DNA of 64,000 nucleotides from JAJDXO01 sp965221855 (GCA_965221855.1 CBDCSV010000007.1:248001-312000), one strand, 5' to 3'. Shown: positions 32,062-40,176, counted from the stretch's first letter. The notes: a model not told the origin generated them from the sequence alone. Numbers and translations: made by a program.

Positions 32062-32331
32062 CCCGGCATCGAGTTACGGCGAAATACCTCTCCTCGAACA
32101 GCTGCCCGCTCTTGGTCCGCGGCAACGGCCCGCTGACGATGCCGGCAGACCGCGCCTCAATGACCGCGGCGGCCGGGTCCGGCGTGATCTCCTCAATTTG
32201 AGGCTCGACGCTGATCTATCGGACCGCCGCGGTCTTGCTAGAGAGTTTTCTGATCTGACGGAATCGTTAGGGATTCCCAAAGTCTCTGATTTCTGATTCA
32301 AGATGTGGGCTGGTGAAGGAGGCCAGCCTGC

Positions 32332-32712
32332 ATGACGAGACCACTTTCGAATGATCTACGACATCGGTTGGTTGCGGCGGTGGACGGCGGGATGTCGCGT
32401 CGGTCTGCGGCGAAGGTTTTTGGGGTTGCGGCCTCGACGGCGATCAAATGGGTTGATCAGTGGCGGCAGCGGGGTGATGTGCGGCCCCGGCCGCAAGGCG
32501 GGGACCGCCGCTCTCACCGCCTTGAAGCGTATGCCGAGGAGGTTCTGGCGCTTGTCACGGAGACACCGGACATCACCCTGGCCGAGATCGCAGCCTGTCT
32601 GGAGGAGGTGCACGGGCTTCGGGTTGCCCCGAGCACGGTCTGGCGGCTGCTCGACCGCCACGGCATGACCTTCAAAAAAAACCGCGCACGCCAGCGAGCA
32701 GCAACGTCCTGA
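32332..32712 (+). CDS. IS630 transposase, N-terminal part (orfA)
   Basis: A 126-residue DNA-binding part with two helix-turn-helix units: SRRSAAKVFGVAASTAIKWVDQWR and the winged domain ending RVAPSTVWRLLDRHGMTFKK. At the run of eight A bases (about 32673-32680) the reading must move to the second frame (+1, or -2) to continue as KTAHASEQQRPDV. Without the shift the product stops 12 residues later, giving a DNA-binding-only protein. Confidence 0.85.
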   Translation: MTRPLSNDLRHRLVAAVDGGMSRRSAAKVFGVAASTAIKWVDQWRQRGDVRPRPQGGDRRSHRLEAYAEEVLALVTETPDITLAEIAACLEEVHGLRVAPSTVWRLLDRHGMTFKKNRARQRAATS

Positions 32713-32716
32713 TGTC

Positions 32717-33280
32717 TTGGCGCGCCGGCAGGCCTGGGCCGAGGCGCAGCCCGGCCTGATGCCGGAGCGGCTGGTCTTCATCGACGAGACCGGCACATCG
32801 ACCAAGATGGCCCGGCGCTATGGCCGCGCGCCGCGCGGGCAGCGCTGCCAAGCCGCCATCCCTCACGGCCACTGGAAGACCACCACTTTGGTCGCTGCTC
32901 TCACGCTCGACGGCATCCTCGCCCCCATGACCATCGATGGGGCGATGACCGGGGCAGCCTTCCTTGCCTATGTCGAGCAAATCCTGGTCCCAACCCTCAA
33001 ACCCGGAGACATCGTCATTATGGACAATCTGCCAGCCCATAAGCCCGCCAGCGTGCGTAAGGCCATCGAAGACGCCGGCGCCGAGCTCCGCTTCCTGCCG
33101 CCCTACTCACCCGACTTCAACCCAATCGAGATGGCCTTCGCAAAGCTCAAGGCCCTCCTCAAAAAGACCGCAGCCAGAACCGTCGACGACCTCTACGACG
33201 CCATCGCAACCGCCATCGACACAGTCACCCAATCCGAGTGCCAAAACTACTTCACTGCCGCAGGCTATGACCGGGTGTGA
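32717..33280 (+). CDS. IS630 transposase, catalytic part (orfB)
   Basis: A 187-residue DDE domain: the first Asp in FIDETGTSTK, the second in IVIMDNLPAHK and the Glu in NPIEMAFAKLK, the normal D-D-E spacing of IS630. In the shifted frame it joins the helix-turn-helix part at the A8 run upstream; the start at 32717 is formal. All catalytic residues are present. Confidence 0.85.
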   Translation: MARRQAWAEAQPGLMPERLVFIDETGTSTKMARRYGRAPRGQRCQAAIPHGHWKTTTLVAALTLDGILAPMTIDGAMTGAAFLAYVEQILVPTLKPGDIVIMDNLPAHKPASVRKAIEDAGAELRFLPPYSPDFNPIEMAFAKLKALLKKTAARTVDDLYDAIATAIDTVTQSECQNYFTAAGYDRV

Positions 33281-33441
33281 TCAGAAAATGCTCTAGTCGT
33301 GTGGCGGAAATCACCCTGATCCCGAAATCGACTCTCATGGCCACGGATGTTTCCGCCGGCGGGAAATGCTTTTGAAGGTTCCGCGCCGCGTTCGAGCGCC
33401 GTCAACCCGGCTGCCAAAATTCTCAAACAAGGTTGCGGGTG

Positions 33442-34074
33442 CTATCCGCCGGTGGCCAACTCGGCAGCGGCCGCGCGGCGTTCGCCGGCCGCCTGGGCGA
33501 TAATCTGGATTGCCGAATAGATGAACAGCACGGCCATCAGCGCCGCGGCGATCAGGTCCGGCCACGCCGAATTGGTCACCCACACCGCCAGCGCCGCGAC
33601 CATCACCGCGACGTTGCCGATGGCGTCGTTGCGGCTGCAGAGCCACACGGAGCGCACATTGGCGTCGCCTTCCCGGAATTTAATCAGGATGACCACGCTG
33701 AAGAGGTTCGCCGCCAGCGCCAGGAAGCCCACGGCGCCCATGACGTCCGCCGACGGTACGTTTAGGATCAGTACCTGATAGAGGGTGGAGCACAAAATCC
33801 ACAGGCCGAGGCCGATCATCGAGCACCCCTTGACCATGGCGGCGAGGGCGCGGGTGCGGAGCGGCATGCCGATGACAGCCAAGGTGAGGCAGTAGGTGGC
33901 CGCATCGCCGAGGAAATCGAGGGCGTCCGCCTGCAAGGCCTTGGAGCCCGCGGCGAGGCCGGCGATCATCTCGACCGCGAACATGGTTCCGTTGATGGCG
34001 ATGATAATCCACAGCGCGCGTTTGAAGCCGGCCGTGAGGCCGTCGAACTTGGGCGTTTCGCAGCACAGGCTCAC
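33442..34074 (-). CDS. Cation diffusion facilitator, DmeF-like; 5' region cut by IS256
   Basis: A 210-residue CDF exporter with six membrane segments and no C-terminal domain, of the type that removes divalent metals such as Co, Ni, Cd or Zn. Metal-site motifs are DALDFLGD in the second helix and RNDAIGN in the fifth. The N-terminus SLCCETPKFDGL matches the family start. The first codon is taken as GTG at 34074, which lies at the very edge of the target repeat of IS256 copy B3, so the true start or its upstream region is lost. The MerR gene on the far side of the IS is its likely regulator. Confidence 0.85.
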   Translation of the reverse strand: MSLCCETPKFDGLTAGFKRALWIIIAINGTMFAVEMIAGLAAGSKALQADALDFLGDAATYCLTLAVIGMPLRTRALAAMVKGCSMIGLGLWILCSTLYQVLILNVPSADVMGAVGFLALAANLFSVVILIKFREGDANVRSVWLCSRNDAIGNVAVMVAALAVWVTNSAWPDLIAAALMAVLFIYSAIQIIAQAAGERRAAAAELATGG

Positions 34075-34081
34075 GAGGGTC

Positions 34082-35361
34082 GGTAACGTCAAGAGTTATG
34101 TGTCAGGGAGACTGGGGTACTGATTCCCTGAGACTTGTTTTCGTGAATGAAGACCGCGAAGAGGATGCGGTCCATTGAGGTTTTATCCTTGAAGGTTCCC
34201 ATGGGCCGGGTTCGTCTGCGAACCTCGCGGAACCTCCGTTCGATGGCATTGGTGGTCCTGACCTGCTTTCGCTCGGCGAGGTCCTTGTAGCGGAAGCAGG
34301 TGAGCAGGTCGTCGAGGTCGTTGCGCAGGCAGGCGACGGCCTTGGGGTAGGTATCTTCCCAGGCGTCGGCGAAGCGGCGGGCGGCGGTCTCGGCCTTGCG
34401 GCGGTTGGGGGCATTCATGACGGCGTGGACGTCGGCCTTGACGGCCTGCTGGTCGGCTACGCGGACCTTGTTGAGGATGTTCCTGATTTTGTGCGCCCAG
34501 CACCTCTGAACGGGGATGCCGTGATAGACGATCGGCAAGGCGGCGAGCAGGCCTTGGCCGCCATCAACGCAGATCATCTCAAGGCCCTCGCCGGTGAGGC
34601 CGCGGCGGTGCAACGCGGTGAGGAAGCGCTCCCACTCCGCGGCGCTCTCGCTGGCGGCGAGTTGGAAGTCGATAATCTCCTTCTTGCCGTCGTGCCGTAT
34701 GCCCAGCGCCACCAGGACCGGCCTCCTGAGCGCGCCGGCGCCGGTCTTGCAGGCCAGCACCACGCCGTCGAGCATCAGCGCCTTGTAGGCGTTCTTCAGC
34801 GGCCGGCGGTGGAATGCGGCGACCGACAGATCGAGGGTCTTGGCGACCCGGCTCACCGTCGCGGCCGAGACCGGACGCCCGAGCAGGGCAAGCAGGACCT
34901 CGCCGACCTTGCGGGTCGAGAGCCCCAGCACGAAGCCGGCCAGGATGGCGCGGTCGATCTCTGGAGCGCGCCTTGCGTAGCTCTTCAGAACCTCGGTCGG
35001 GCAGAAGTGCCGGGTGCGCGGCACGTTGAGCTCGATGTCGCCGAGCTCGCTGAGCAGGCGGCGCCGGTAGGTGCCGTTGCGCCGGTCGCGCATAGCGCTG
35101 CCATCGAGGCCGTCGAGCCAGCGATCCACCGCCTCGGCCATCCGGCCCTCGATGATCTCGGCCAGCGCCTGGCGGCCAAGCGGGCGATAACCCTCGCCCC
35201 AGTCCAATCCGCCTGCTTGCATCTCCTTCACCACCTCAAAGGCTTGTGGTAGGTTCTCAATCGTTACAGCTTGCTGTGGCATCGGGGTGATCCTTCTTGC
35301 GGTTGTCGTAAACCACAGGGAGTACCCCATTCCCAACTGACACATAAATTTTTACGTCACC
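34082..35361 (-). mobile_element. IS256-family element, copy B3
   Basis: A complete 1280-bp copy bounded by the exact 8-bp target repeat CGAGGGTC (34074-34081 and 35362-35369). It separates the CDF exporter from the regulator and operator with which it was divergent. It points the same way as B1 and B2. Confidence 0.97.
34089..35282 (-). CDS. IS256-family transposase (copy B3)
   Basis: A 397-residue transposase, same protein as copies B1 and B2, with Asp172, Asp240 and Glu348. It ends just before the CDF gene and runs in the same direction, so its transcript could read into the exporter. Confidence 0.97.
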   Translation of the reverse strand: MPQQAVTIENLPQAFEVVKEMQAGGLDWGEGYRPLGRQALAEIIEGRMAEAVDRWLDGLDGSAMRDRRNGTYRRRLLSELGDIELNVPRTRHFCPTEVLKSYARRAPEIDRAILAGFVLGLSTRKVGEVLLALLGRPVSAATVSRVAKTLDLSVAAFHRRPLKNAYKALMLDGVVLACKTGAGALRRPVLVALGIRHDGKKEIIDFQLAASESAAEWERFLTALHRRGLTGEGLEMICVDGGQGLLAALPIVYHGIPVQRCWAHKIRNILNKVRVADQQAVKADVHAVMNAPNRRKAETAARRFADAWEDTYPKAVACLRNDLDDLLTCFRYKDLAERKQVRTTNAIERRFREVRRRTRPMGTFKDKTSMDRILFAVFIHENKSQGISTPVSLTHNS

Positions 35362-35393
35362 CGAGGGTCTCGTTGGTTGTCTAGCCGAGGCTC

Positions 35394-35425
35394 TGAACCT
35401 AATATCTACAGTAACTATAGGTTCA
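35394..35425. promoter_or_regulatory. MerR-type operator in the former divergent promoter
   Basis: TGAACCT (35394-35400) and AGGTTCA (35419-35425) are inverted around an AT-rich 18-base centre containing ACAGTAACTATAG. Such dyads are the operator type of MerR-family metal regulators, where the protein untwists an over-long spacer. It lies 20 bases before the merR start. The exporter promoter it should control is now 1.3 kb away from its gene. Confidence 0.6.
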
Positions 35426-35444
35426 AGAAGAATGAGGGCCCGCC

Positions 35445-35888
35445 ATGAATGCAGAGCTTTTCACCATCGGCCGCCTGTCCCGGGAGGCGGCGTGCAACGT
35501 CCAGACCATCCGCTACTACGAGCAGATCGGCCTGTTGCCGGCGCCCCTTCGATCGTCGGGAAATCAGCGGCTTTACGACGAGAACTGGACACGGCGCCTC
35601 AGGTTCATCCGTCACGCCCGCGACCTCGGGTTCGAGCTCGACAACGTCCGCATCCTCCTCGACCTCGCCGACGATCCGTCCAAGTCCTGCGACGCGGTGG
35701 ACGAGGTCGCGAGCACGCAGCTCGCCGAAGTGGAGCAGCGCATCCGGGACCTGCAAGCTTTGAAACGTGAATTGCAGCGGATGCTCAAACTGTGTCAGGG
35801 GGGTACGGTCGCCGGCTGCCGCATTATCGAAACCCTGGGCAATCACGACCTCTGCATTGCCGATACCCACGCAGGCGCCAAGCGTTAG
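35445..35888 (+). CDS. MerR-family metal-responsive regulator
   Basis: A 147-residue MerR protein. The winged helix starts TIGRLSREAACNVQTIRYYEQIGLL (residues 7-31 in outline). The dimer helix and the C-terminal metal site have Cys82 (KSCDAVDE), Cys117 (KLCQGG) and Cys125 (AGCRI), the arrangement of ZntR/CadR/PbrR-type sensors of Zn, Cd or Pb. The start at 35445 follows GAGGG. It was divergent from the CDF exporter before copy B3 inserted. Confidence 0.92.
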   Translation: MNAELFTIGRLSREAACNVQTIRYYEQIGLLPAPLRSSGNQRLYDENWTRRLRFIRHARDLGFELDNVRILLDLADDPSKSCDAVDEVASTQLAEVEQRIRDLQALKRELQRMLKLCQGGTVAGCRIIETLGNHDLCIADTHAGAKR

Positions 35889-35935
35889 GCCGGCGGCGGG
35901 AGCGAACATCAACAGCCGACAACGAGCTTGCGCGT

Positions 35936-36027
35936 CCTGGATACCCCGGACTGGCGCCGGGGTATGACGCGTGGAGATACGACATAAACCAAGCCGTCAT
36001 GCCCCGCCTCCGTGCGGGGCATCCAGG
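35936..36027. repeat. Pair of dispersed hairpin repeats, opposite orientations
   Basis: CTGGATACCCCGG...CCGGGGTATGACG (35937-35969) is followed by CGTCATGCCCCG...CGGGGCATCCAGG (35994-36027). The two are reverse complements of each other except that a G-C pair in the stem is replaced by A-T, so the hairpin is kept. Same design as at 12316 and 40055. Confidence 0.82.
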
Positions 36028-36031
36028 ATAT

Positions 36032-36108
36032 TCACCACAGAGACCACCGAGGACACAGAGTATCTACACTCAAATCCGCTCCGTGATCTCTGTGTGCTCC
36101 GTGGTAAT
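36032..36108. repeat. 'Accacagag' inverted repeat
   Basis: The stretch ACCACAGAGACCACCGAGG at its left is mirrored by CTCTGTGTGCTCCGTGGT at its right, with about 35 bases between. A half copy (CTCCGTGATCTCTGTGCTCT) is at 50408-50427. This class of intergenic repeat is found scattered in many genomes; nothing else is seen from 35889 to 36129. Confidence 0.7.
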
Positions 36109-36129
36109 TTTCTCCCCTCTCCCCCTTCT

Positions 36130-36522
36130 TCAGGCGTTGGCGTATTTGTCGCCGACCTCTTCCCTGAGGGGATGGGTGTCATAGAAGATGGACATGGAGT
36201 GGAATTTGCCCTCGCCGTCGAACTTGAAATAATCGACCCCCTGAAACGTCAACTCCTCGCCGGACGCGAGGGTCCAGTCATATTGAAAATAGGCCGCGGC
36301 GCTATCCCCGTTCTCGCCGAGGAGAACGTCGAACACGGTCAGAACGCTGCCGCCGGATGCGTTTCCCAGTTTCTCGAAGAACGGCCTCGCCTCGACGCGG
36401 CCGAGAAAGGGCGAGTTCACGTGGCCGTTTTCGCCGAACATCCCGACGATATCCTCGATATTCGAAGCCGTCAGATGTTCGAAATACCGGCGCACCATTC
36501 GGGTTTTTTGTTGAACGTCCAT
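36130..36522 (-). CDS. SnoaL/NTF2-like protein beside senB
   Basis: A 130-residue NTF2-like cone fold. It opens with a helix containing MVRRYFEHLTASNIEDIVGMF, then GHVNSPFLGR, and closes with SMSIFYDTHPLREEVG. Such proteins are isomerases, hydrolases or binding proteins; no catalytic residue can be named. It starts 24 bases after the senB stop on the same strand, so the two form an operon. It is not a known part of selenoneine synthesis. Confidence 0.82.
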   Translation of the reverse strand: MDVQQKTRMVRRYFEHLTASNIEDIVGMFGENGHVNSPFLGRVEARPFFEKLGNASGGSVLTVFDVLLGENGDSAAAYFQYDWTLASGEELTFQGVDYFKFDGEGKFHSMSIFYDTHPLREEVGDKYANA

Positions 36523-36546
36523 AGGTTCCTTGCTCCCAAGTCGCGG

Positions 36547-37497
36547 CTAAAGCGGCCTCATCAGTTTGGCCAGCGCCCGGCGCTCGGCCTCCGGCGTGAA
36601 CATTTTTGCTTTGGCCGTGCACCGCCGGGTGAGATCGGCAAGGAATTCGGCGTCGCCCTCGGCGCGCAGCAGCAGTTCCTTCAGCGCCCTGGTGTCCCGC
36701 ACGGGGAACACGCCGGGATAGTCCATGCCCAGCAGCCCGAGATTGCCGGGGATGTCCGAGGCGATCACCGGCAGGCCGGCGACGCAGGCCTCGGAGACCA
36801 CGTTGGCGCCGCCCTCGTGAATCGACGAGATGACCATCACGCTGGCGGCGCCGTACACCCGGCGGACGCGCCAATAGGGCACCTCACCCATCCAGGTGAA
36901 GTTGGGGTTGTTCGCGGATTCCTTTTCGGCCCGCCCGGCCCAGGCGCCGTTGTGGGCCTTCCCGTAGTGGCGCACCCGGATTTTGGAGCCCTTGGGCAGG
37001 CGCCGGACCGCATAGGCCGCGCGGAGCGGGTCCTTGACGTCCCGCATGTGACCGATGACGCATACGTCGAAATGCCGGGCCGCGGGCCTGCGCGGGCGGG
37101 GCAGGGGCCTGGCCGACTGATGGATGACGGTGAGCTTGCCCCGGAAGCGTTTCGGCACCTTCTCCACCGCCAGATCGTGCAGGCACACCAGCGCGTCCGC
37201 GATCCTGAGGGAATGCAGCGTCGGCTCCGGATGGCTGTACTGAAACTCGTTGATGTCGGTGCCGGTGAGGGCCACCACCAGCGGCCGGTCCGGGAACTTC
37301 TCCTTGAAGGCGCGCGCCGCATCGGCGGTCCGCCAGGCATGCAGCGAGATCATGGCGTCCGCTTCCCGCCCGTCATACCCGGTCAGGTAATCGACGCTGT
37401 GGCCGCTCTCTTCCAGGAAACCGGCCCAGCGGACGGCGGTCGCCTTGTTGCCGTTCTTGGAGCGCTTGCCAGCGGGCGTCACAAGGCTAATCTTCAA
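36547..37497 (-). CDS. senB: Selenosugar synthase, SenB-type glycosyltransferase
   Basis: A 316-residue GT-B glycosyltransferase of the TIGR04348 kind, the family to which SenB belongs. SenB couples selenophosphate with a UDP-sugar to give a selenosugar, the selenium donor for selenoneine. Seen here are the N-terminus ISLVTPAGKRSKNGNKATA (the family hallmark), HAWRTADAARAF, TGTDINEF, VIGHMRDVKDPLRAAYAVR, and the C-terminal nucleotide-sugar site SSIHEGGANVVSEACVAGLP. The start is TTG at 37497, needed to keep the first strand. The family assignment is strong; the reaction is inferred from it and from the neighbouring senA-like gene and selD. Confidence 0.88.
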   Translation of the reverse strand: MKISLVTPAGKRSKNGNKATAVRWAGFLEESGHSVDYLTGYDGREADAMISLHAWRTADAARAFKEKFPDRPLVVALTGTDINEFQYSHPEPTLHSLRIADALVCLHDLAVEKVPKRFRGKLTVIHQSARPLPRPRRPAARHFDVCVIGHMRDVKDPLRAAYAVRRLPKGSKIRVRHYGKAHNGAWAGRAEKESANNPNFTWMGEVPYWRVRRVYGAASVMVISSIHEGGANVVSEACVAGLPVIASDIPGNLGLLGMDYPGVFPVRDTRALKELLLRAEGDAEFLADLTRRCTAKAKMFTPEAERRALAKLMRPL

Positions 37498-37521
37498 GGG
37501 GATTTGTCCGGAGAGTTGAAT

Positions 37522-38859
37522 ATGACGGCAGAGAAGACCACGGGATACCTCAAGACCATTATGACGGAATCCCGGACCCGCACGCTAGAGCTTCTCGAGG
37601 GCCTGGACGACGAGCAGCTCATGGGGCCGCGCTCGGACCTCGTCAATCCGCTGCGCTGGGAAATCGGCCACGTGGCATGGTTCCACGAAAGCTTCATCGC
37701 AAGGCGCCTGGACAACACCCCGCCGATCTGGGACCGGGGCGACGAGATCTATGATTCCATCAAGATCGAGCACGGCGTGCGCTGGGATTTGCCGCTCCTG
37801 AGCCGGGAAGAATCCCTCAAGTACATGGCCGACGTGGAGGACGCCAACTTCGCCAGGCTTTCCGGAAACGAGGCCGGCGAGGAAGACAGCTTCATCTATC
37901 AGTTTTCCACCTTCCACAACGACATGCACAACGAGGCCTATTCCTATCAGCGCCAGACCCTCGGCTATCCGCGCCCGTCATTCGCCGCCGAGGCCGAGAA
38001 CGAGGCCGAAGAGAATGCCGGCCCCCTGCCCGGGGACGTGGAAATCCCGGGCGGGTCGTTTCGCCTCGGGGCGGAGAAGACGGACGCATTCGTCTTCGAC
38101 AACGAGAAGTGGGCCCATGACGTGCTGGTGCGGCCGTTCAGGATAGCGAAGGCGCCGGTGACCAACGAGGAGTTCGCCGCCTTCGTCGATGACGGCGGCT
38201 ATGCCCGGCGCGAGCTGTGGCCGGACCTGGGCTGGGGCTGGCGGGTGAAGGAGGAGGCCCGGCACCCGGTCTATTGGCTCAAGGACGGCGGCCAATGGGT
38301 GATCCGCCAGTTCGACGAGATGATCCCCCTGCCGCCCCACCGGCCCGTCAGCCACGTCAACTGGTACGAGGCCATGGCCTACTGCAAATGGGCCGGCCGG
38401 CGGCTCCCGACCGAGCTCGAATGGGAGGTCGCCGCCGCCGGCGAGCCCGACGCCAACGGCAATCTGGCGGGCGCCAAGCGGCTTTATCCCTGGGGCGGCG
38501 ACGCGCCCGGGCCCGAACACTGCAACATGGACGGGCGGGTCACCGGCACGGTGGATGTGGCGGCGCTTCCCGCCGGGGACAGCGCCTGGGGGTGCCGGCA
38601 GATGATGGGCAACGTCTGGGAATGGACCACCACCCAGTTCGATCCGTTTCCGGGCTTCGCGCCCGACGCCTACAAGGAATATTCCGAGCCGGTGTTTTAT
38701 ACCCGGAAAGTGCTCAAGGGCGGGGCGTGGGCGACGCGCTCGCGGATGGTCAACAACCGCCACCGCAATTTCTTCGAGAACCCGCGGCGCGACGTGCTGG
38801 CCGGTTTCCGGACCTGCGCCCGGGAATACGGCTTCGACCCCGTCGCCATGTGGGGGTAG
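37522..38859 (+). CDS. senA: Selenoneine synthase, SenA-type (EgtB-like non-haem iron enzyme)
   Basis: A 445-residue protein with an N-terminal DinB-like domain and a C-terminal formylglycine-generating-enzyme/sulfatase-modifying domain, as in EgtB. Three probable iron ligands are His50 (EIGHVAWFHE) and the pair His132/His136 (FHNDMHNEAYSYQRQTLGYP). The C-terminal domain begins near 175 (VEIPGGSFRLGAEK) and ends GGAWATRSRMVNNRHRN....GFRT. The HNDMHNEA form and the linked SenB and SelD genes mark it as SenA, which forms the C-Se bond between hercynine and a selenosugar, rather than EgtB. The ATG at 37522 is only 24 bases from the senB start. Confidence 0.87.
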   Translation: MTAEKTTGYLKTIMTESRTRTLELLEGLDDEQLMGPRSDLVNPLRWEIGHVAWFHESFIARRLDNTPPIWDRGDEIYDSIKIEHGVRWDLPLLSREESLKYMADVEDANFARLSGNEAGEEDSFIYQFSTFHNDMHNEAYSYQRQTLGYPRPSFAAEAENEAEENAGPLPGDVEIPGGSFRLGAEKTDAFVFDNEKWAHDVLVRPFRIAKAPVTNEEFAAFVDDGGYARRELWPDLGWGWRVKEEARHPVYWLKDGGQWVIRQFDEMIPLPPHRPVSHVNWYEAMAYCKWAGRRLPTELEWEVAAAGEPDANGNLAGAKRLYPWGGDAPGPEHCNMDGRVTGTVDVAALPAGDSAWGCRQMMGNVWEWTTTQFDPFPGFAPDAYKEYSEPVFYTRKVLKGGAWATRSRMVNNRHRNFFENPRRDVLAGFRTCAREYGFDPVAMWG

Positions 38860-38985
38860 GGGGGGGACGACCGCGCCGCCCCGGCGGCTCCGGGGCCGCC
38901 GTTCAAAAAAAATTGGCTTGGGTCCGGCGGCGCTCCTGCCTAAGTTAGCCCCAACATCCGAAACGCAGACATAAGGAGTCCGGCC

Positions 38986-40032
38986 ATGGACGCCCGGGTC
39001 AAACGGCTGACCGAGCTGTCCCACGGTGGTGGGTGAGGCTGCAAGGTAGCACCGTCGGTGCTAAAGCATATGTTGGACAACCTGCCGAAATCGGCTGCCG
39101 ATCCCGCCCTGCTGGTCGGGTTCGAGACCGGCGACGACGCGGCTGTCTACAGGATCAACGACGAGCAGGCCGTGGTCGCGACCACCGACTTCTTCATGCC
39201 CATCGTCGACGACCCGTACGACTATGGCCGGATCGCGGCCACCAATGCCTTGTCCGACGTCTACGCCGTGGGCGGCAAGCCGATCCTGGCCCTGGCCATC
39301 GCCGGTTTTCCGGTCAACGACATGACCACCGAGCAGATCCAGGGCGTTCTCCAGGGCGGCACCCAGGCCTGCCTGGATGCGGGCGTACCCGTCGGCGGCG
39401 GTCACACCATCGACGCGCCGGAACCGATCTACGGTCTCGCGGTCGTCGGCCTGGTGCACCCGGACAGGATCAAGCGCAACTCGGACGCCGTGGCCGGCGA
39501 CGTGCTGGTGCTCGGCAAGGGCCTCGGTGTCGGCATTCTGGGCGCGGCCATGAACAAGGACGAGCTTGATCCCCAGGGCTACGAGGAAATGGTGGAGAGC
39601 GCCACCAAGCTCAACTCCATCGGCGCCGATCTGGCCGGGATGGAGGGGATCAACGCGGTCACCGACGTCACCGGCTTCGGATTGCTCGGCCATCTGTTCG
39701 AGCTTTGTGAAGGCGCCGGCCTGGCGGCAAGCGTGGCGTGGGACAGACTGCCGATCCTGCCGGCGGCGCTCGGCTATGCCCAAAAGGGCTACAACACGGG
39801 CGCGGCCAACCACAACTGGGCGAGCTTCGGCGATCATGTGTCGGGCCACGAGGACCTGGACGAATGGCAGCGCAACATGCTGATGGACCCGCAGACCTCC
39901 GGCGGCCTGATGGTCTCGTGCCCTCCCGGCCGGGCGGACGCCGTGGTTCGGCTGTTCCACGAGCAGGGCTACGGCCACGCCGCGGTCATCGGCGAAATGA
40001 GCGAGGGCAAGCCCCACGTGACGGTGGCGTAG
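38986..40032 (+). CDS. selD: Selenophosphate synthetase, a selenoprotein (Sec17)
   Basis: SelD makes selenophosphate from selenide and ATP, the selenium donor for tRNA-Sec and for SenB. Read through the TGA at 39034-39036 the gene gives 348 residues (E. coli 347). The N-terminus LTELSHGGG-Sec-GCK aligns with E. coli Cys17 and Lys20, so Sec stands at the catalytic position at the same number, with Lys20 conserved. Further motifs are GDDAAVY, TTDFFMPIVDDPYDYGRIAA, ALSDVYAVGG, GGGHTID and GFGLLGH. The ATG at 38986 has AAGGAG 9 bases upstream. Calling from the next in-frame start (39058-39072) loses the whole catalytic loop. Confidence 0.96.
39034..39063 (+). promoter_or_regulatory. Sec UGA codon with bacterial SECIS hairpin in selD
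   Basis: Behind the UGA (39034-39036) TAGCACC (39047-39053) and GGTGCTA (39057-39063) pair perfectly over 7 bp around the loop GUC. The loop is 17 bases past the UGA, the distance expected of bacterial SECIS elements that bind SelB. The stem is made of coding sequence, as is usual in bacteria. Confidence 0.7.
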
Positions 40033-40054
40033 GGCGGTTTCGGGAGGCAGGTCT

Positions 40055-40176
40055 GCTGGATACCCCGCATAAAGCGGGGTATGACGAGTGGATAAACGGC
40101 ACAATCAGGCCGTCATGCCCCGGCCCACCGGACCGGCTTCGCCGGCCGGAGGACAAGCTGTGTCCGGGGCATCCAC
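40055..40176. repeat. Pair of dispersed hairpin repeats (one short, one long)
   Basis: A short hairpin (CTGGATACCCCGC...GCGGGGTATGACG, 40055-40086) is followed by the long form (CGTCATGCCCCGG...CCGGGGCATCCA, 40110-40176) with the inner CCGGACCGGC...GCCGGCCGG hairpin also seen at 5032. They lie between selD and pyrC; the rest of the 238-base gap shows no gene. Confidence 0.82.

Larger units (their letters stand above)
32239..33295 (+). mobile_element. IS630-family element
   Basis: A roughly 1.06-kb element with inverted ends: CTAGAGAGTTTTCTGATC at the left and, read inward, CTAGAGCATTTTCTGATC at the right. Each end touches a TA, as expected for the TA target duplication of the IS630/Tc1 group. 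It carries two overlapping-phase open frames that together make the transposase. It is inserted beside the duplicated tRNA-Lys end. Confidence 0.85.

Noticed and set aside
35971..37521. 517-residue N-terminal extension of SenA
   Set aside because: It runs antisense through the SnoaL-like and senB genes; SenA is complete from 37522.
38882..38901. Terminator between senA and selD
   Set aside because: The CGGCGGC/GCCGCCG hairpin is followed by an A run, not a T run, on the coding strand. It may still be a structure but is not a normal terminator for senA.
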